From Sphingobium sp. CR2-8 (GTDB taxonomy: Bacteria; Pseudomonadota; Alphaproteobacteria; Sphingomonadales; Sphingomonadaceae): a stretch of 64,000 bases of DNA. Both the position numbers and the translations under genes were made by a program. The DNA lies in assembly GCF_035818615.1 (NCBI RefSeq), contig NZ_JAYKZY010000002.1, positions 684,501 to 748,500 on the forward strand. The letters run 5' to 3'. Shown piece after piece: positions 60,078-64,000 of the stretch; position 1 is the first letter of the stretch, and the number at the start of each line of letters is the position of its first letter. Below the pieces are notes generated by a model, which made no database searches, was not told the DNA's origin, and saw only the letters and a program-made list of their open reading frames with translations.

Positions 60078-60160
60078 ACCCGTTCGCCCTGAGCCTGTCG
60101 AAGGGCCTTTCTATTCTTCGAAGGAAGAAGAAGGCTTCGACAGGCTCAGCCCGAACGGGT
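60078..60160. repeat. Sphingomonad-type inverted repeat
   Basis: Arms of 26 bases at 60078-60103 and 60135-60160, with two mismatches: the core CCTGTCGAAG on one side pairs with CTTCGACAGG on the other, flanked by CCGTTCG/CGAACGG. Sequences of this kind are scattered in sphingomonad genomes. It lies between the Deg-protease stop and the DUF853 start and may act as a terminator for the Deg gene. Confidence 0.8.
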
Positions 60161-60211
60161 CTGATAGGACGCCCTCACTTTACTGCGCGAGAACGGTTCG
60201 GCAAGCGCCGC

Positions 60212-61741
60212 TTATTTGTCGCGCAGACGCACCGGCAGGAAGATCGCCGGCTGGCCGCGACGCAGCACCTGCAACAGGATGGCGCTGCGACCTTGGCCTG
60301 CCACCGCCTTGGCCTGCGCGTCCAATTCCGCCTGGCTGGCGACCGGGCGGTTGTTGGCGCTGATGATCACGTCGCCGCGACGCAGGCCCTTGGCGCCCGC
60401 ATCGGTCGATCCATCGACGGCGGTGATGACCACGCCGCGCGTATCGGCCGCGATGCCAAGCTGGCGAATGATGCCGGGCGTCAGCGGGATCGCCGAAATG
60501 CCCAATGCCTGCTGCGTCGCCTGGCCCGGATTGCTGTCCTGCTGGCTGAAATCCTCTTCGCCCTGCGGCTGGGCAAAATTGTTCAACTCGTCTTCGGACG
60601 GGCGCTCGCCCACGATCGCCGTCACCGTCTGGCGCTGGCCGTTGCGTATCAGGATGATCGGCACGCTCGCACCGATCGACTGATTGGCCACGATCGAAGA
60701 CAGATTCTGGTCTGCGTTCACTTCCTGGCCCGCGACGCTGACGATCACGTCGCCTGCCTTGATCCCGGCCTTCTCTGCGCCCTTGCCCGGCTCAACGCCC
60801 TGCACGAACTCACCGCGATTCTTGGCCAGACCCAGCGAGTCCGCCATATCCTCGCCCAACGGGCTGATCTGCACGCCCAGATAGCCGCGCTTGATCACTT
60901 GCCCCTGACGGAGCTTCTCCACGATCGGAGCGGCCTGTTCCGACGGAATGGCGAAGCCGATGCCGACATTGCCGCCCGATGGCGACAGGATCTGGCTGTT
61001 GATGCCGATCACATTGCCGCGCATGTCGAACATCGGGCCACCGGAGTTGCCCTGGTTGATCGACGCGTCGGTCTGGATGAACTTATCGTAGCTGCCGCCG
61101 GTGCCGCGATGGAGCGCGGAAATGATGCCCGCCGTCACCGTGCCGGACAGGGCGAAGGGATTGCCGATCGCCACGACCCAGTCACCCACGCGCGCCTTCG
61201 TGCTGTCGCCGAACTTGACGAAGGGCAGGGGCTTTTTGGATTCGATTTTCAGCACCGCCAGATCGGTTGCGGGATCGCGCCCGACCAGCTTGGCGGTATA
61301 TTCTTCCTTGTTGGTCATCGTGACCGTGATCGAATCGACGCTCGCGCCTTCGGCCCCGGCCGACACCACATGGTTGTTGGTGACGATATAGCCGTCTGCG
61401 GAAATCAGGAAGCCGGAACCCAGCGACTGCGCCTGGCGCGTCTGCGGTTGGCCGCCCTGTCCCTGTCCGAACAGATCGCCGAACGGCGTGCCGGCGAACG
61501 GGTTCTGGTTCTGCACCTTCACCCGCTGCTTGGTCGAGATGTTGACGACGGCCGGTTGCAGCTTTTCGACCATGTCGGCCAGGCTGGCAGGCGCGCCCGC
61601 GGGGGCTGCGGCCGTCAGGCCTTCATTCTGCGCGGTTTGCGCGCCGACATTGGAGCTGGTCGTTACCGCAATGGCGGTGCCGCCCAGCAGCAGGGCGCCG
61701 GTGATGGCATAAGCGTAACGCACTCGTGACGGTCCTCTCAT
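60212..61741 (-). CDS. degP: Periplasmic Deg/HtrA-family serine protease
   Basis: A 509-residue protease/chaperone. A signal anchor (YAYAITGALLLGGTAIAV) precedes the trypsin-like domain with H124 (NNHVVSAG), D160 (PATDLAVLKIE) and S233 (GNSGGPMFD). Two PDZ domains follow (KRGYLGVQISPLG... and the last 90 residues, GVVITAVDGSTDAGAKGL). It degrades or refolds damaged periplasmic proteins. Could equally be named degQ or Do; the distinction is not possible from sequence alone. Adjacent to hflKC, the usual alphaproteobacterial order. Confidence 0.93.
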   Translation of the reverse strand: MRGPSRVRYAYAITGALLLGGTAIAVTTSSNVGAQTAQNEGLTAAAPAGAPASLADMVEKLQPAVVNISTKQRVKVQNQNPFAGTPFGDLFGQGQGGQPQTRQAQSLGSGFLISADGYIVTNNHVVSAGAEGASVDSITVTMTNKEEYTAKLVGRDPATDLAVLKIESKKPLPFVKFGDSTKARVGDWVVAIGNPFALSGTVTAGIISALHRGTGGSYDKFIQTDASINQGNSGGPMFDMRGNVIGINSQILSPSGGNVGIGFAIPSEQAAPIVEKLRQGQVIKRGYLGVQISPLGEDMADSLGLAKNRGEFVQGVEPGKGAEKAGIKAGDVIVSVAGQEVNADQNLSSIVANQSIGASVPIILIRNGQRQTVTAIVGERPSEDELNNFAQPQGEEDFSQQDSNPGQATQQALGISAIPLTPGIIRQLGIAADTRGVVITAVDGSTDAGAKGLRRGDVIISANNRPVASQAELDAQAKAVAGQGRSAILLQVLRRGQPAIFLPVRLRDK

Positions 61742-61827
61742 GATCTTCAGGAAATGGAAGGCGGGACTTTTAGGGAAGTCCTGATTTGCGCCGCCTTGCC
61801 TTAACCCTCATTGAATGACGCTGGTTC

Positions 61828-61854
61828 CGTAATGATCCACCAGGGATCATTACG
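61828..61854. repeat. Hairpin between hflC and the Deg gene
   Basis: Exact 11-base arms CGTAATGATCC / GGATCATTACG with a 5-base loop, five bases after the hflC stop. No U-run; probably an intercistronic processing or weak termination element. Confidence 0.7.
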
Positions 61855-61859
61855 AAAGT

Positions 61860-62708
61860 TTAACGTCGACCCTGGAATTGTTTCAGGAATTCATTGTCCG
61901 GCGACAGGATGACATTGGTCTGGCCGGGCCGGTCGGGCGAGAAGGTATAGCGATAGCTCTGCATCCCCCGATAAAAGTCATAGAATGACGGATCTTTCCC
62001 GAAGCTTTCGGCATAGATGCGCGCGGCATTGGCGTCGGCCTCCGCACGAATGATCTGCGCCTGCTTGGCGCCCTGAGCGCGGATGGTCAGCGCTTCCTGC
62101 TCACGCGCGGTACGCATGCGGGTGAAGGCGCTGTCCAGCGGCGTGCCATCGGGCAGGTCCGCGCGCTTGATCCGCACGTCCACGATCTCTGCGCCATATT
62201 GGCGCGCGACCCGGTCCAGGCCCGCCTCGATATTCTGCATCACCTGGCCCCGCTCGGGGCTGAGTAATGCCGCGAACGGCCGCTTGCCCAGTTCGTTGCG
62301 CAGCGCGGAACCCAGGATCGGGCGCAGCGCATCCGAAACCCGCTCCTCGCTGCCCGCCGCGATATACATACGCAGCGGATCGACGATGCGGTAACGGGCG
62401 AAGGCGTCCACCTGCAAGCGCAACTGGTCGGTCGACAGCACCTGCTGGCGTTCCATTTCGACCGACAGCACGCGCTTGTCGATCCATACGATCTGGTCAA
62501 CGAACGGCCAGCGCATGATGATACCCGCGCCGGTATTGCCGAACGTCTCGTTGGCGCGATAGCGGTTGATGATCGCCTTGGGATCGCCGAAGCGCACGAC
62601 CACGCCCTGCTTGGTTTCGGGCACGATCGCGACCGTGCTGCCGACCAGGATCAGCAGCGCCAGCAGCGTCAGGGCGAGGGCGACGGGATGACGCAGGAAT
62701 GCGGGCAT
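61860..62708 (-). CDS. hflC: HflC, membrane regulator of FtsH
   Basis: A 282-residue SPFH/band-7 protein with an N-terminal membrane helix (HPVALALTLLALLILVGSTVAIV) and the periplasmic band-7 domain (VVRFGDPKAII ... DVRIKRADLPDGTPLDSAFTRMRTAREQEA). With HflK it forms a cage around the FtsH protease and limits its access to membrane substrates. ATG 62708 shares one base with the hflK stop (TGATG); a GTG one codon earlier is also possible. Confidence 0.95.
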   Translation of the reverse strand: MPAFLRHPVALALTLLALLILVGSTVAIVPETKQGVVVRFGDPKAIINRYRANETFGNTGAGIIMRWPFVDQIVWIDKRVLSVEMERQQVLSTDQLRLQVDAFARYRIVDPLRMYIAAGSEERVSDALRPILGSALRNELGKRPFAALLSPERGQVMQNIEAGLDRVARQYGAEIVDVRIKRADLPDGTPLDSAFTRMRTAREQEALTIRAQGAKQAQIIRAEADANAARIYAESFGKDPSFYDFYRGMQSYRYTFSPDRPGQTNVILSPDNEFLKQFQGRR

Positions 62709-63838
62709 CACTGGCCTCCCGTGCTGGTGGCCGCTTCGGCCGCCGGAGCGGCCTGCGCCCGGCGCTTGATTTCAGGCAGCGGCAGATAGGGGGTAACATT
62801 GTTACCTTCGACGATGGTCTTGTCGACGTTCGACAGCACGCCCTCCATGGTTTCATAATACATGCGGCGGCGGGTTACTTCGGGCGACAGCTTATACTGC
62901 TCATACACCTTGTCGAAGGCTGCGGCCTCGCCCTGCGCCTTGGCCGTCACCTGCTGGGCGGCGGCGCGCGCTTCGTTGAGGTAGGTCTGCGCGGTCTGCT
63001 GCGCGGCGGACACCGCCTTGAACGCGTCGTTGACGGCGGTCGGCGGATCGGCCTGCTTGATCGCGACGCCCTGAATGCGGATGCCCGATCGGTAGCCGTC
63101 CAATATCTCCTGCATCCGCAATTCGACCTGCTGTTCGATCGCGGTGCGGCCCGCGCCCAGCGCATCGTCCAGGCTGACGCTGGCCAGCACGGCGCGCATC
63201 GCGCTTTCCGCGACCTCGCGCACGCTGGCGTCCGGTTCCGACAGCTGGAACAGATATAGTTCGGGGTTGCGGATGTTCCACCGCACCGAATAGGCGAGGT
63301 CGATGATATTCTGGTCGCCGGTCAGCACCAGATTTTCGCTCTGTTCGGACGCCGATCCGATATCGATGGTACGGATTTCCTCGACATCCACCGTCGTGAC
63401 CGCCTCGAACGGTGCAGGCAGCGTCATGCTGATGCCCGGCGTCAACGTGCGGCTATATTTGCCCAAGAACGTCACGACGCCGCGCTCCTGCGGCCCGACC
63501 CGGTGGAAACTGGTCAGCACCAGCCACAGCACCACCATGATGCCGATCGCGATCGGCCACAACGCCTTGCCATTGGCACGTGGGGGCAGGCCACCAAAGC
63601 CGCCGCCACCGCCATTGCCGCCGCCCTGGCCAAAGCTCTCGCGACCCCGGCGCAGCAGTTCCTCGATCGCGGATGGCCCTTTCGTCCCGCCGCCAGGCTT
63701 ACCCGGCTGGGTCCATGGATTGCGGGGGCCGCCATCGCCGCCCTTCTGCCCGTCCCCGTCGGGGCCGTCATTCTTGCCGCCCCAGGGGCCTTGAACCATC
63801 GCTGCGATCGCGGGCATCCACCCGAATGTTCTTCTCAT
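62708..63838 (-). CDS. hflK: HflK, membrane regulator of FtsH
   Basis: A 376-residue SPFH protein. A glycine/proline-rich cytosolic segment (GPDGDGQKGGDGGPRN) precedes the membrane helix (LWPIAIGIMVVLWLVLTSF) and the band-7 domain (FHRVGPQERGVVTFLGKY ... QADPPTAVNDAFKAVSAAQQ). Partner of HflC. ATG 63838 is chosen; the frame continues to a TTG at 63880, and a later ATG at 63799 is also possible. First gene of the hflK-hflC pair. Confidence 0.94.
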   Translation of the reverse strand: MRRTFGWMPAIAAMVQGPWGGKNDGPDGDGQKGGDGGPRNPWTQPGKPGGGTKGPSAIEELLRRGRESFGQGGGNGGGGGFGGLPPRANGKALWPIAIGIMVVLWLVLTSFHRVGPQERGVVTFLGKYSRTLTPGISMTLPAPFEAVTTVDVEEIRTIDIGSASEQSENLVLTGDQNIIDLAYSVRWNIRNPELYLFQLSEPDASVREVAESAMRAVLASVSLDDALGAGRTAIEQQVELRMQEILDGYRSGIRIQGVAIKQADPPTAVNDAFKAVSAAQQTAQTYLNEARAAAQQVTAKAQGEAAAFDKVYEQYKLSPEVTRRRMYYETMEGVLSNVDKTIVEGNNVTPYLPLPEIKRRAQAAPAAEAATSTGGQ

Positions 63839-63912
63839 GACATCTTCTATAGGAAGGCTCTCCTGCGAAAAACAGTGCAAATGCCCGCGATTATTTCCTA
63901 CAGGGCGTCGTC

Positions 63913-64000
63913 ATGACCGATCTTGCCGATTTCACCGCCCGTCTGACCGCCCTGACCGACGGTCGCGCCAGCGCCCCGCGCGTCAAGGACGGGGTGATGA
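63913..64000 (+). CDS. Start of an unidentified gene, cut by the window end
   Basis: ATG 63913 opens MTDLADFTARLTALTDGRAS..., 29 codons to the window end with no stop. Divergent from hflK. The N-terminus is too short to assign a family. Confidence 0.5.
   Translation, partial: MTDLADFTARLTALTDGRASAPRVKDGVM

Noticed and set aside
58574..61729. Long plus-strand frames opposite the DUF853 and Deg genes
   Set aside because: Both are antisense to well-supported genes and rich in Arg/His/Gln repeats typical of shadows.

Overview
The window reads as chromosome of an alphaproteobacterium of the Sphingomonadaceae (Sphingobium/Sphingomonas type). The grounds are the high G+C coding style, the character of rpoB/rpoC and hflK/hflC, small families typical of sphingomonads (DUF5818-like, DUF6961-like, DUF2513), an alphaproteobacterial GAAC-N7-GAAC SOS box, and an inverted repeat of a kind common in sphingomonad genomes. 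This assignment comes from recognised families, not from a database search.

Layout. (1) 1-5.3 kb: end of a YVTN beta-propeller gene, a DedA membrane protein, a cardiolipin synthase-like enzyme, then a leftward fluoride-resistance operon: promoter, fluoride riboswitch, CLC-F type fluoride exporter, DUF190 protein and double-domain universal stress protein. (2) 5.3-35.7 kb: a long accessory island. It carries several known or candidate defence modules: an NdpA-like nucleoid protein with a membrane partner, a Septu-like ATPase/HNH pair, a PD-(D/E)XK protein, an IetAS-like AAA ATPase/subtilase pair with an extra gene in front, an MNT-HEPN fusion, and two more nuclease-like genes at 31.5-35.7 kb. 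It also has a mobilisation/maintenance block (ParB, sigma region 4 protein, VirD2-like relaxase, ribbon-helix-helix protein, excisionase-like protein), an IS110-family element, and an MFS/TetR pair with visible twin operators. (3) 36-43.4 kb: a patchwork of small sphingomonad genes (several exported), a S1/P1 nuclease, an S24 repressor-like protease, a RadC-like JAMM protein and a membrane-tethered LuxR-type regulator. Two genes here are interrupted by in-frame TAA codons. (4) 43.4-64 kb: core genome, nearly all leftward: tRNA-Gln(CUG), the rpoB-rpoC operon with its terminator, a Tat-exported PLP enzyme, a SleB-type wall hydrolase, cysteine synthase, an ENTS-like MFS exporter, a HerA/DUF853 ATPase, a Deg-family protease and the hflK-hflC pair.

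How the genes work together. The fluoride operon is a self-contained switch: the riboswitch starts at the predicted transcription start and should turn on the exporter when fluoride enters. The island looks like a decayed integrative or mobilisable element loaded with anti-phage cargo; no integrase is visible. A truncated old-yellow-enzyme fragment at 14.8 kb marks one cargo junction. The 3' end of tRNA-Gln faces the accessory block and is a plausible edge, but no attachment repeat was found. The best candidates for something undescribed are the NdpA/membrane-protein couple (5.8-8.0 kb), the unknown gene ahead of IetAS (15.1 kb), the 524-residue nuclease-like protein (13.0 kb) and the nuclease-like pair at 31.5-35.7 kb.
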